A DNA stretch of 64,000 bases from JBNRMR01 sp050942895. GTDB taxonomy: Bacteria > Bacillota > Clostridia > Christensenellales > UBA1750. Where the stretch lies: assembly GCA_050942895.1 (NCBI GenBank), contig JBMNOE010000002.1, forward strand, positions 148,131 to 212,130, read 5' to 3'. Both the position numbers and the translations under genes were made by a program. The notes under the pieces are model-generated. The model made no database searches. It worked only from the letters and a program-made list of their open reading frames with translations, and had not been told where the DNA came from. This document shows, piece by piece, positions 34,644 through 43,587 of this stretch (within the stretch, counting starts at the first letter, position 1; each line of letters starts with the position of its first letter).

Positions 34644-36475
34644 TTTCTGAACCAATGTTTCACATATTGAACCTTACATGCACAATACTGCTGGTGTTCA
34701 TGGGAAGCTGCATCATGAAGGGCGGCCTGACGCTGATGCAAAAGCTATACATGATACTGATCGGCAGCCTTGCCATGTGGATCTTGGCTCTTTTGGGCAT
34801 GTACTACACCTCCAAGGACAATATGACCCTTCTTTTTGCCTTTGATGCGGTCACATGCGTGGCGCAGGCGCTCACGGCCTCGTCAATGCTCCTTGCGGCC
34901 CTTGCCTTCACAAAGAACTACAAAAAGATGCCCCGGCGCAACTACATTTTTCTAATACCTCCCGCGCTCACGGCTCTGGTCGTCGTCACCAACCCACTGC
35001 ATGGGCTTTTTTACAGGGAGTTTTCAATAATAGCAAGCCAGGTTAAGTTTGGGCCCCTGTTCCCGGTGAACGGCGCTATATACTATCTTTACTATCTCGC
35101 CGCTATGATCATCTGCCTTTATAACAGCCGAAAAAGCAACCACCCCCTTTTCGTGAAGCAGGCGGCCTGGTTTTCAATAGGCATATTCATACCGCTTTTT
35201 GTCAACGTGATGGCCACCCTTAAAGTCGCTAATCTTACCATCGCCGCCACGCCCATCGCCTTTGTGGCGACTATAATCTGCCATGGAATTGCCGTATATG
35301 CGCTTAACTTTCTGAACATAAAGCCGGTGGCGGTGCAGAAGGTGTTCGACAGCATATCAGACTGTTACGCCATCATCTCCATAGACGGCTACATAGTCAA
35401 CGCAAACAAATCATTCTACGATGTCTTTGGCGATTTTGGCATCCAGCCGGAACAGTATCTTTCAGATCTTGCCACGAAGCTTGATGAAAGGAACCGCGAT
35501 ATCGCCTACAACCTGATAAGCTCATATGAAAGCTGCATGAAAAGCGGCAGCACCATCTCATACGAGCAATCCCTCCTTACTGAAAGCGGCAAGAAGTATT
35601 ACTCTGTGGAAATAACCGCCGTAAGCCTGAAGAAAAACACCCGCGCATTCATAGCCATGTTCAAGGATATCACCCGTATAAAGGAGGAAGTGCAAAGGGA
35701 GCAGCAGATACTCAGCATGTCGATGGAGCGGGAGCGCCTTGCCTCGCTGGGGCAGATGATCGGCGGTATTGCTCACAACTTAAAAACCCCCATAATGTCC
35801 ATATCCGGCAGCGTCTATGCCCTTGGCAACCTCACCCAGGAATACCAGCGCAGCATCGGCGACAAGGAAGTAACCATGGAGGATCACCAGGAGATATGCC
35901 ATGAAATGAACGAGTGGCACGAAAGGATACGGGAGTGCTGCGGATATATGTCGGACATAATCACAACGGTAAAAGGGCTTGCAACCAACATGAACACCTC
36001 CCGAATCACCGCCTTCTCTTTGGATGAGGTCTTCAAGCGCGTTCATATGCTGATGCAAAACAGCATCATAAGGAATTCATGCACACTGACGGAGGAAAAC
36101 GAGCTGCCAAGGGATCTTGTCATAAACGGCGATGTGAATAATTTGGTGCAGGTGATAAATAACCTGGTGGACAACTCCATTGACGCCATGGTGGAACAGG
36201 GCGGAGGCCCCATAACCATGGGCGCAAAACTGGCCCAGGGCAATATACATATCTATGTCCGGGACGAGGGTAGCGGAATACCCGAAAATGTAAAGAATCG
36301 CCTTTTCAAAGAGATGGTCACAAGCAAGGGCGCTTTGGGCGCAGGAATCGGTCTTTATACCTCCAACACCCTTATACGGGGTAAGTTCGGCGGTAAAATG
36401 TGGATAGAAGATAATCCCGGGGGAGGCACTATAACAAATATTCTCATACCCCTTGATCTTCCGGGAAGTTCATAA
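34640..36475 (+). CDS. Sensor histidine kinase, 7TM-PAS-HisKA-HATPase
   Basis: A 611-residue membrane sensor. About seven hydrophobic segments fill residues 8-225 (a 7TM kinase N-terminus), a PAS domain follows (about 235-350; SISDCYAIISIDGYIVNANK), then a phosphoacceptor helix with GGIAHNLKTPIMSISG near residue 382, and the ATPase domain with NNLVDNSIDAM (N box), DEGSGIPENV (G1) and GALGAGIGLYTSN (G2). Its ATG overlaps the NRPS stop (ATGA), so its translation is coupled to the synthetase. The likely partner is the response regulator encoded 34 bases downstream. The signal is unknown; the 7TM domain could sense the product or a lipid. Confidence 0.92.
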   Translation: MISEPMFHILNLTCTILLVFMGSCIMKGGLTLMQKLYMILIGSLAMWILALLGMYYTSKDNMTLLFAFDAVTCVAQALTASSMLLAALAFTKNYKKMPRRNYIFLIPPALTALVVVTNPLHGLFYREFSIIASQVKFGPLFPVNGAIYYLYYLAAMIICLYNSRKSNHPLFVKQAAWFSIGIFIPLFVNVMATLKVANLTIAATPIAFVATIICHGIAVYALNFLNIKPVAVQKVFDSISDCYAIISIDGYIVNANKSFYDVFGDFGIQPEQYLSDLATKLDERNRDIAYNLISSYESCMKSGSTISYEQSLLTESGKKYYSVEITAVSLKKNTRAFIAMFKDITRIKEEVQREQQILSMSMERERLASLGQMIGGIAHNLKTPIMSISGSVYALGNLTQEYQRSIGDKEVTMEDHQEICHEMNEWHERIRECCGYMSDIITTVKGLATNMNTSRITAFSLDEVFKRVHMLMQNSIIRNSCTLTEENELPRDLVINGDVNNLVQVINNLVDNSIDAMVEQGGGPITMGAKLAQGNIHIYVRDEGSGIPENVKNRLFKEMVTSKGALGAGIGLYTSNTLIRGKFGGKMWIEDNPGGGTITNILIPLDLPGSS

Positions 36476-36509
36476 CAAAAAATCGGCATGGGAAAGGAGG
36501 GCCTAAACC

Positions 36510-38060
36510 ATGCGTAAAAACAGGCCAGGATTCATGAAAAATGGTTTTACCATGATGACTGTGGATGATGACCCCAATATTACCGACGCTCTCAAGGCTT
36601 ATTTTGAGGCGTCAGGCTACCAGGTGGATACCGAGACGGACCCGGCGCGGGCCTTGGAGCGGATGAAGAAAAAACAGTATGATATACTGCTTTTAGACTT
36701 TATAATGCGCCCCTTCTGCGGCGATGTGTTCGTTTCAAGGCTGCGCCAGTTTGACCCGAAGGTGTTCGTTATTCTCCTTACGGGGCATAAAGAGCTGGCC
36801 CCTCCCCTGGACACAATCCGCGAGCTGGACATACAGGGATATTACGAGAAAAGCGAACGCTTTGACCAGCTTGAGCTGCTGGTTGAAAGCTGCATAAAAT
36901 CCATAAAGCAGATGCGCCTGATAGGCAGCTATCAGGACGGCCTTTCACAAATACTCGGCGCCACCCCCAGTATTCTCAAACTGATGCCTCTGGAGGATCT
37001 CACCGGCCGGATAAGCGAGCACCTGAAAAATCTGTACAGCAAGTGCAACAGCTTTGTGCTGGTTAAAGCCTGGCGGATAACCCCTCATCCGGAGACGGAG
37101 GACGTGCCCGAAACCATGTTCAGCGGCAACGGGCGCTATAACATCAGCCTTCAGGAGTTCAGGGAATCGATAACTCGGGAGCTGAGAGTGGACATAGAAG
37201 CTACTATGGAGTTTTGCAGGCCGATCCAATCAGACAGCCATATCATCGCGCCGCTGCTGAATCAAAACTCCCATCCTGTTTGCTTCGGTGTGATCGCCAT
37301 AGAAAAATCCGTCAGACAAAGCGATGCCTCTATGCCGCTTTTATCGGTCTATGCCGAGCAGGTGTCAACGGCACTTAACAACACCATGCTTCACATGCAG
37401 CTTAACCGCAAAAATGCCCAACTCACACAGGCCTATGCGCAGATGACCGAAAGCTATATGCAGACAATAGAAGCGCTGCGGCTGATGGTGGACGCAAAGG
37501 ACATCTACACCCGCGGGCATTCCGACAGGGTCGCCTTCTATTCCAGCAGGCTCGCCCAGAGGATTTCATCCGATGAAGGCTTCCTTGAAAGGGTAAAGAT
37601 AGCCGGGCTGCTGCATGATGTTGGCAAGGTCGCCATTTCCGACACGATACTCACAAAGCCCAGTACGCTGAGCAATGAGGAGTTCGGCATAATAAAGAGC
37701 CATACCAATAGGGGTGCGTCCATATTGGAGCGCATCACCCTTTTCAGTGAAATTGCGCATATAGTCCGCTCTCACCACGAAAGGTATGACGGCGGCGGCT
37801 ATCCCGACGGCCTTGCGGGAAACGAGATACCCATCGAATCCCGGATAATCGCCATCGCGGACGCATTTGACGCGATGATGTCCAGCAGGCATTACAGGGA
37901 GGCTTTAACACTTCAAAAGGCCATCGACGAGCTTACAGGCGGAAAGGGCAGCCAGTTTGACCCTTTCCTGATCGACGAGTTTCTTCCGATCGCAAAAGAT
38001 TATCCTGCTTTGTCGCAGGAGCTTCAGTGGACATATAAACAGACGGAAAGGATGGGTTAA
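36510..38060 (+). CDS. Response regulator with HD-GYP c-di-GMP phosphodiesterase output
   Basis: A 516-residue protein: receiver domain (about 14-130; acidic VDDDPN, phosphoacceptor Asp in LLLDFIM, Thr in ILLTGHK, Lys in YYEKS), a central GAF-like region (about 150-300), a coiled linker and a C-terminal HD-GYP domain (about 310-500). The catalytic signatures LLHDVGK, HTNRGASIL, HHERYDGGGYPDG and IADAFDAM are all present, so it should hydrolyse cyclic di-GMP. AGGAGG lies 9 bases before the ATG. Paired with the preceding kinase it forms a two-component system inside the NRPS operon with enzymatic rather than DNA-binding output. Confidence 0.93.
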   Translation: MRKNRPGFMKNGFTMMTVDDDPNITDALKAYFEASGYQVDTETDPARALERMKKKQYDILLLDFIMRPFCGDVFVSRLRQFDPKVFVILLTGHKELAPPLDTIRELDIQGYYEKSERFDQLELLVESCIKSIKQMRLIGSYQDGLSQILGATPSILKLMPLEDLTGRISEHLKNLYSKCNSFVLVKAWRITPHPETEDVPETMFSGNGRYNISLQEFRESITRELRVDIEATMEFCRPIQSDSHIIAPLLNQNSHPVCFGVIAIEKSVRQSDASMPLLSVYAEQVSTALNNTMLHMQLNRKNAQLTQAYAQMTESYMQTIEALRLMVDAKDIYTRGHSDRVAFYSSRLAQRISSDEGFLERVKIAGLLHDVGKVAISDTILTKPSTLSNEEFGIIKSHTNRGASILERITLFSEIAHIVRSHHERYDGGGYPDGLAGNEIPIESRIIAIADAFDAMMSSRHYREALTLQKAIDELTGGKGSQFDPFLIDEFLPIAKDYPALSQELQWTYKQTERMG

Positions 38061-38105
38061 AGCAGCGCCGCCCAATACTTTCGCAGCGTTGCCTAAAGCG
38101 CAAAA

Positions 38106-39773
38106 ATGAGCAGAAATTATCCGCATTATGAAGTTATAGAATATGATACAATCCCCCAGATGGTGGAGGCCTTCAAGGGTAAAAACGGCAATTACGGCTC
38201 CGCCAGAGCATTGGTTTTCTATGACAACCAGGGAAATGAATATACCTACAACTATTCGCGCTTGCACGGCGATGTGCGCGCCCTTGCAAACGGCTTGATC
38301 GCCAGGGGGCTTTCCGGCAAGCATATCGCCCTTGCCAGCGAAAACAGATATGAATGGATGGTGGCGTTCCTTGCCATCGCATGCAGCGGCAGCGTTGCTA
38401 TTTGCCTTGATGTCGAGCAAAAGGGCGAGGTCATCTGGGATATGATCGCCAAGGGCGACGGCCAGATTCTTTTCTGTTCCCCTCTTGTGGCAGAGCATCT
38501 GGCAGAGAAAAGGCTGCCCCTTGTCTGCTTCAGCGGCTATGGCAAAATTCCCGGCGAATACATCTCTTTTAGCGACATGCTTGTCCGGGGGGCCGATTTC
38601 GAATCTGAAAACCCCTCCGCCCTAGATGATGTCGCGATCGAAAGAGACACTCCGGCGGCCATCTTCTACACATCAGGCACCACCAGCTCATCCAAACCCG
38701 TGGTGCTCAGCCATTATAATATAATGTATAATGCTTGCCACGCCCAGCAGCTTGTTACCCTTGGCGGCAGCATGTTCACATCTTTGCCCTTTTACCACAC
38801 CTATTCACTGGTTGCCGGCGTCTTGGACATGCTCTCCCAAGGGGGCGTCGTCGGCGCAAACGGCAGCTTTAAGTATATCTTCAGAGATATACTCCTCTTT
38901 AAGCCCGTGACACTTTTTGCCGTTCCCCTGTTGGTGGACACAATCGCCCGCTATGTCCGCACCGGCGAGGAAAAGAAGGGAATCGCTAAAAAGGCGGATA
39001 TGGCCGTGGCCCGGTACAGAAAGCTTTCCCGCTTCCTGAAAAGCCCGCGCACGATGGATCATCCAGGCGTTAAGGAGGTGCTGGGCGAATCCGTGAAGAT
39101 AATCATCAGCGGCGGCGCCCACCTCAGCGAGGAGACTGCCATGAGGCTTAGCGCTTACGGCCTTTTGATCATACAGGGCTACGGCATCACCGAGTGCAGC
39201 CCGCTTATAAGCGTCAACCGCAACGAGTTCAACAAGATCGGCTCCGTGGGTCAGGTCATTCCGGGGATGCAGGTGAGGATTGAAGATGGCGAGATATGCG
39301 TCAAAGGCCCCTCCGTTTCATCCGGCTATTATAAAAACGAGGAATACACCGCCCTGGCCTTCAAGGACGGCTGGTTCATGACAGGCGATATCGGCTATCT
39401 GGATAAAGATGGCTTCCTTTACATCAACGGCAGGAAGAAGTCTCTCATCGTTTTCAGCAACGGAAAAAAGATCTCCCCGGAGGAGATAGAGATCAAGCTG
39501 ATGGAATGCCCCTATGTGAAGGAAGTGGTGGCTTACGGCGCCAGCAGCGGCCAGTCCGCCGATGATGTGAAGCTGGCGGTGATCGTTCACCCCAACCCGG
39601 AAAAGATTGTCGGCATGCAGCCCTACGAGGTGCTGCACAGCATCCAAAATGAAGTGGACCGCATGAATCTGGGGCAGCCCCCTTTCAGGAAGATACAGAT
39701 AGTCAAGCTGTCCGAGACGCCCTTTGAGAGAACGTCTACCAAGAAAATCAAACGCGAGGGAATAGTCCAATGA
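38106..39773 (+). CDS. Acyl-AMP ligase / acyl-CoA synthetase
   Basis: A 555-residue ANL-superfamily adenylating enzyme. Motifs: FYTSGTTSSSKPVVLSHYN (P-loop) near residue 187, LPFYHTYSLVAGVL, GYGITECSPL near 360, TGDIGYLDKDGFLYI near 425, and a C-terminal lysine in STKKIKREG. The shape matches long-chain fatty-acid ligases. Its stop is coupled to the ACP gene, so it most likely adenylates a fatty acid and loads it on that carrier for the NRPS starter condensation domain. It follows the response regulator by 45 bases and lacks an obvious ribosome site. Confidence 0.9.
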   Translation: MSRNYPHYEVIEYDTIPQMVEAFKGKNGNYGSARALVFYDNQGNEYTYNYSRLHGDVRALANGLIARGLSGKHIALASENRYEWMVAFLAIACSGSVAICLDVEQKGEVIWDMIAKGDGQILFCSPLVAEHLAEKRLPLVCFSGYGKIPGEYISFSDMLVRGADFESENPSALDDVAIERDTPAAIFYTSGTTSSSKPVVLSHYNIMYNACHAQQLVTLGGSMFTSLPFYHTYSLVAGVLDMLSQGGVVGANGSFKYIFRDILLFKPVTLFAVPLLVDTIARYVRTGEEKKGIAKKADMAVARYRKLSRFLKSPRTMDHPGVKEVLGESVKIIISGGAHLSEETAMRLSAYGLLIIQGYGITECSPLISVNRNEFNKIGSVGQVIPGMQVRIEDGEICVKGPSVSSGYYKNEEYTALAFKDGWFMTGDIGYLDKDGFLYINGRKKSLIVFSNGKKISPEEIEIKLMECPYVKEVVAYGASSGQSADDVKLAVIVHPNPEKIVGMQPYEVLHSIQNEVDRMNLGQPPFRKIQIVKLSETPFERTSTKKIKREGIVQ

Positions 39774-39790
39774 ACAGAGGAGGCCAAAGA

Positions 39791-40045
39791 ATGGATAAAA
39801 ATGAAAAAAGCCTGTTTGATGCCATACAGGCCATAGTCTACGATGTGGCGGGCGTCAGAAATGTAACTATGGACACGGACCTTGTCAGGGATCTTTCCCT
39901 TAACTCCTTCGATGTGGCCAGCCTGCTGAATGCAGTGGAGGGGCATTTTGATATGGAGATCCCCATCAGGGATGTGTGGAGCCTGAACCAGGTGAAGGAT
40001 ATCGTTGAATATCTTTCTGTAAGGCTGAAGCAAAGAAAAAAATAG
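39791..40045 (+). CDS. Acyl carrier protein
   Basis: An 84-residue carrier with the four-helix pattern of ACPs; the phosphopantetheine site is Ser39 in DLSLNSFDVAS. A first in-frame ATG at 39770 overlaps the ligase stop (ATGA), but AGAGGAGG stands 7 bases before the ATG at 39791. It would carry the acyl group made by the ligase to the first C domain of the NRPS, after activation by the PPTase at 26621. Last gene of the cluster. Confidence 0.92.
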   Translation: MDKNEKSLFDAIQAIVYDVAGVRNVTMDTDLVRDLSLNSFDVASLLNAVEGHFDMEIPIRDVWSLNQVKDIVEYLSVRLKQRKK

Positions 40046-40128
40046 AGATCAATTGGCAGGGATGAAACCGTTTTTCTTTTTTATGCTCCCGGGTTAAGGC
40101 ACAGAAAATGCTGTGTAAGACTGCCTTC

Positions 40129-40157
40129 TTGTTATGAGCCCTTTTATGTGGTAAAAT
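40129..40157 (+). promoter_or_regulatory. Promoter of yebC
   Basis: TTGTTA (40129-40134) and TAAAAT (40152-40157), spacer 17 bases, 40 bases before the start codon. Confidence 0.6.
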
Positions 40158-40197
40158 AATATACAGTATTAAAAAACAGATGTGTTTGGAGGAAAAT

Positions 40198-40932
40198 ATG
40201 GCAGGGCATTCACATGCGTCAAACGTAGCGGCAAGAAAAAATAAGACAGACGCCGCAAAGGCGAAGATATTTACAAAGCTGGGCAGGGAGATATCGGTAG
40301 TTGTAAAGGAAGGCGGCAGCGATCCGGTGGCCAACCAGAGGCTGAGGGACGTCATCGCCAAGTGCCGCGCGGCCAATATGCCAAACGACAACATCCAGCG
40401 GTCAATCAAAAAAGCGGCCGGGGATATCGACGGCGTTGATTATATGCAGATAAACTATGAGGGCTATGCGCCCGGCGGAGTCGCTGTGATGGTCAACACG
40501 CTGACCGATAACCGCAACCGCACTGTGGGCGAAGTTCGCCATGCTTTCGACAAAAATGGCGGCAGCATGGGCGCAACCGGCTGCGTCAGCTACATGTTCG
40601 ACCGGCTGGGCGTCATCATAATAAGCCGTGGCGACATGGACGAAGAGGAGTTCATGATGACCGCTCTTGAGGCCGGCGCAAGCGATGTGGAAGCTGACGA
40701 CGAGTTCTTCGAGGTAATAACCGATCCGTCGGATTTTTCCCAGGTGCGCGAAAACCTTGAGTCTGAGGGCTTTGAGTTTGTCTCCGCAGAGGTGACTTTC
40801 ATTCCCCAAAACTATGTAGAGGTAACCGACGAGGAGGCGCTTGCAAAAATACGCAAGATGATCGACATGATGGAGGATTTGGACGATGTCCAGGAGGTCT
40901 TCCACAACGCCGATATCGACGAGAGCGAATGA
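40198..40932 (+). CDS. yebC: YebC/PmpR-family protein
   Basis: A 244-residue member of the YebC family, described as transcriptional regulators and more recently as ribosome-associated factors for proline-rich stretches. The start AGHSHASNVAARKNKTDAAK aligns with the GHSKWANI-type N-terminus, and GREISVVVKEGGSDP, MPNDNIQRSIKKA and YEGYAPGGVAVMVNTLTDNRNRT are conserved. The ATG at 40198 has TGGAGGA ahead. It has its own promoter, so it is probably not part of the NRPS operon. Confidence 0.95.
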   Translation: MAGHSHASNVAARKNKTDAAKAKIFTKLGREISVVVKEGGSDPVANQRLRDVIAKCRAANMPNDNIQRSIKKAAGDIDGVDYMQINYEGYAPGGVAVMVNTLTDNRNRTVGEVRHAFDKNGGSMGATGCVSYMFDRLGVIIISRGDMDEEEFMMTALEAGASDVEADDEFFEVITDPSDFSQVRENLESEGFEFVSAEVTFIPQNYVEVTDEEALAKIRKMIDMMEDLDDVQEVFHNADIDESE

Positions 40933-40976
40933 TTGCGGGCGCTGGCGTAAAGGCATAATTATATAATTATAATAAA

Positions 40977-41012
40977 AATTCCCTCTGGCGCTTTCAAGTC
41001 GGGGGAGTTTTT
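40977..41012 (+). terminator. Terminator of yebC
   Basis: AATTCCCTC (40977-40985) pairs with GGGGGAGTT (41001-41009) with two wobbles, followed by Ts. Confidence 0.7.
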
Positions 41013-41105
41013 TATTGGCAGCCGCAAATGTTTTATTCTGCATTTGATAAATTTTGCATTTTTAATGCTTTTTTGATGCTTTCTTTGCTTGTTTGATAGG
41101 CCGGA

Positions 41106-41129
41106 AAAAGAAGCTTACAATCTTCTTTT
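41106..41129. terminator. Bidirectional terminator
   Basis: AAAAGAAG (41106-41113) pairs with CTTCTTTT (41122-41129); T runs lie on both strands. It serves the lipid-kinase gene, which ends at 41162. Confidence 0.6.
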
Positions 41130-41161
41130 CGCCTCTTTTGCCTAATTTGTCGGCCGAATTC

Positions 41162-42091
41162 TTATCTGTATATCTGCACCGCGCCCTTCAGTGCTCTTAC
41201 CTGCACATCTGAAAAAATGCCGGCAAACTCGCCGTCCAGCCCCCATTCTATCTCCTGCGGGGTGCGTATGCTGATGCTGGACGCCTGGTAAAAGCTGATA
41301 TACTCATCGTCATATTGCCCTGCGAGCAGGCAGGAAATTATTCTTTCCAGCTCCAACAGATTTCTGGGGGCCTTTATGAACATCGCCTCGAACAGGCCGT
41401 CGTCCAGCCTCAGGCTCTCGAACTCTATTTTGAATATGCCCGCCATCGACCTGGAGTTGGAAACATTGCCGAATATTATCCTGTCCGCCCTTTCATAGCA
41501 ATCACCCTTTGCATCGCCGCACTTTATGTTCACCTCATAGCTTTTGAGCTCCGCCAGGTTCTTTATTCCCTGAAGAAGGTAAGCGAAATAGCCCAGAATG
41601 TTTTTAAGATTCTGGGATGTCTCATAGGAAACATTTGAAAAGGCGCCAAATGTCGCCATGAATGTGAAATGTCTGGACTGGCCCGCGCCGGTGAAACTGC
41701 CGATATCATAGGGCCTGGGCGCACCATTGACCACCTTGGAAATGACCGACCTTGGCAAGCCGGTAAGGCCCATGCTGGTGGCGGCCACATTGGTGGTGCC
41801 GGAGGGGAAGTACATTATCTCAGGGCGTTTTTCCCCTTCTTCGGCCATTACGCCGTTTATAACCTCGTGGAGGGTACCGTCACCCCCCGCACAGGCGATG
41901 ATATCATAATAATGGCTGCCCTCCCTGGATATTCTGACGGCATCGCCGGCAGCAGCGGTCTCAACCTGATCAACGGCGAAGCCCCCTGCGCGAAGCTGCG
42001 CGCATATTTCATCGGCGCTCTTTATCCCCAGCCGCCTTCCCGCCACGGGGTTTATTATCAGCAGCACTCTTTTGCCGGATATCATTTCCAT
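41162..42091 (-). CDS. Diacylglycerol/lipid kinase family protein (YegS/DagK type)
   Basis: A 309-residue kinase. The N-terminal nucleotide site shows LLIINPVAGRR, then IIACAGGDGTLHEVINGV near residue 65 and MYFPSGTTNVAATSMG near 92, the diagnostic GGDGT and SGTxN motifs. The C-terminal beta domain follows with LRLDDGLFEAMFI. Members phosphorylate diacylglycerol or undecaprenol-like lipids at the membrane surface; the exact lipid is not decidable here. It stands alone, divergent from the M24 peptidase gene. Confidence 0.92.
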   Translation of the reverse strand: MEMISGKRVLLIINPVAGRRLGIKSADEICAQLRAGGFAVDQVETAAAGDAVRISREGSHYYDIIACAGGDGTLHEVINGVMAEEGEKRPEIMYFPSGTTNVAATSMGLTGLPRSVISKVVNGAPRPYDIGSFTGAGQSRHFTFMATFGAFSNVSYETSQNLKNILGYFAYLLQGIKNLAELKSYEVNIKCGDAKGDCYERADRIIFGNVSNSRSMAGIFKIEFESLRLDDGLFEAMFIKAPRNLLELERIISCLLAGQYDDEYISFYQASSISIRTPQEIEWGLDGEFAGIFSDVQVRALKGAVQIYR

Positions 42092-42399
42092 TCTTTATGA
42101 AAACCTCCCATAACCGACAGGTTCATCGATTGTTTTAATTTAGCTTGTTTTAGTATTATATCATGTTTTGTGGCGTACATGGCCGCCCGCCGTGCAGGAA
42201 TTCCTGCGGAAATTAATAAACTTATTATATCATATCATAATAAACTTAATGTAAAAATGACAAGACTTTTCAAATTGCGCGTTTTGAGATAAAATATAAC
42301 ATAATGCGCCATTGTTATTGTAATTATCAAAGTTATCAAAAAAAGCAGGCGTTAAAACAGGCGTTTTCAGACACCGCGCAAACTAACAGGAGAAAAACG
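42092..42399. other. AT-rich divergent intergenic region
   Basis: About 300 bases between the lipid kinase and M24 genes. It contains an inverted repeat, TTATTAT (42222-42228) and ATAATAA (42237-42243), and the palindrome CAGGAATTCCTG near 42195. A possible plus promoter (TTTTCA, then TAAAAT 17 bases later, ending near 42295) is weak. No gene is seen. Confidence 0.5.
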
Positions 42400-43587
42400 A
42401 TGAAGCTTACAAAAGAAGAACTCAACAACCGCCGCAGCAGGTTCTGCAAGGTGATGGACGAGCGCAACCCCGACTGGGACACAGCCGTCATAATGGGCAA
42501 GGCAAACCAATATTATTTCATGGGAACAATGCAGGATGCAGTTTTGCTGATAAGAAAGGGCGGCGCATTTTCATACCATGTGCGCAGAAGCCTTGAGCGG
42601 GCTTTGGACGAGTCCCCTTTCGACGATAACATCTACCCCATGCTAAGCTATCGTGATGCGGCTCAGGCCGTTGGAAGCGATCTGGGGATCACATATATTG
42701 AGACGGAAGTGGTGACATACGCCATAGTCCAGCGCTTTTCAAAGCATTTTAAAATGGCGCAGATTAAATCCCTTGAGGGTGCGCTGATGTATGTGCGCTC
42801 TGTCAAAAACCCTTATGAGATGTATTGGGTGGAAAAAGCCTGCGCGACGCAGCACTCTCTTTTGATGGAGGCAGTTCCGGGCCTGCTGAAGGAGGGCATC
42901 AGCGAGGCGGATTTCGTGGGCGAGCTTCAGGCGAAAATGATGCAATACGGCTACCACGGAATCACCCGCTTTTACCGCTTTCAAACGGAGCTTGTTACCG
43001 GGCAGGTTGGCTTTGGCATAAGCTCTCTTTATCCCACCAGCTTTGACGGCCCCGGCGGCGCCCTGGGAACAAGCGCTGCGGCCCCCGTGACGGGCAGGCG
43101 GGATGTGAGGCTAAAGAAGGGCGACCTGGTTTTTGTGGACTGCGGCTTTGGCATGGAGGGCTACCACAGCGATAAAACCCAGGTGTATATGTTTGGTGCA
43201 AAGCCTTCACCGGAGGCAATAAGCGCCCACAGAGCCTGCATTGATATCGAACAAAGAGCGGCGGACATGCTAAGGCCCGGCATAGCGCCAAGCGAAATAT
43301 ACAACAAGATAATGGGCAGCCTTGATGAAAGCTTCCTTGAAAACTTCATGGGCTTTGGGCAAAGAAGCGCAAAGTTTCTGGGGCATGGCGTTGGAATGTT
43401 TGTGGACGAAATGCCGATTATCGCCGCCGGATTTGACGAGCCGCTTCAGGAAAACATGACCATCGCTCTGGAGCCGAAGAAGGGCATCGCAGGGCTGGGC
43501 ATGGTCGGGGTGGAGGATACCTATGCCGTCACTCCGAGTGGCGGCAGATGCCTCTCCGGCGGCGGCTGCGACATCATCGTCGTATAA
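42400..43587 (+). CDS. M24-family metallopeptidase (Xaa-Pro aminopeptidase-like)
   Basis: A 395-residue pita-bread-fold enzyme. The N-terminal creatinase-like domain (about 1-150) precedes the catalytic domain, whose five metal ligands are visible: Asp in VFVDCGFG, Asp in YHSDKTQ, His in FLGHGVGMFVDE, Glu in ALEPKKG and Glu in VGVEDTY. It is probably a cytoplasmic Xaa-Pro dipeptidase or aminopeptidase. CAGGAGAAA lies before the ATG at 42400; the longer frame upstream has no ribosome site. Monocistronic, followed by a repeat/terminator block. Confidence 0.9.
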   Translation: MKLTKEELNNRRSRFCKVMDERNPDWDTAVIMGKANQYYFMGTMQDAVLLIRKGGAFSYHVRRSLERALDESPFDDNIYPMLSYRDAAQAVGSDLGITYIETEVVTYAIVQRFSKHFKMAQIKSLEGALMYVRSVKNPYEMYWVEKACATQHSLLMEAVPGLLKEGISEADFVGELQAKMMQYGYHGITRFYRFQTELVTGQVGFGISSLYPTSFDGPGGALGTSAAAPVTGRRDVRLKKGDLVFVDCGFGMEGYHSDKTQVYMFGAKPSPEAISAHRACIDIEQRAADMLRPGIAPSEIYNKIMGSLDESFLENFMGFGQRSAKFLGHGVGMFVDEMPIIAAGFDEPLQENMTIALEPKKGIAGLGMVGVEDTYAVTPSGGRCLSGGGCDIIVV

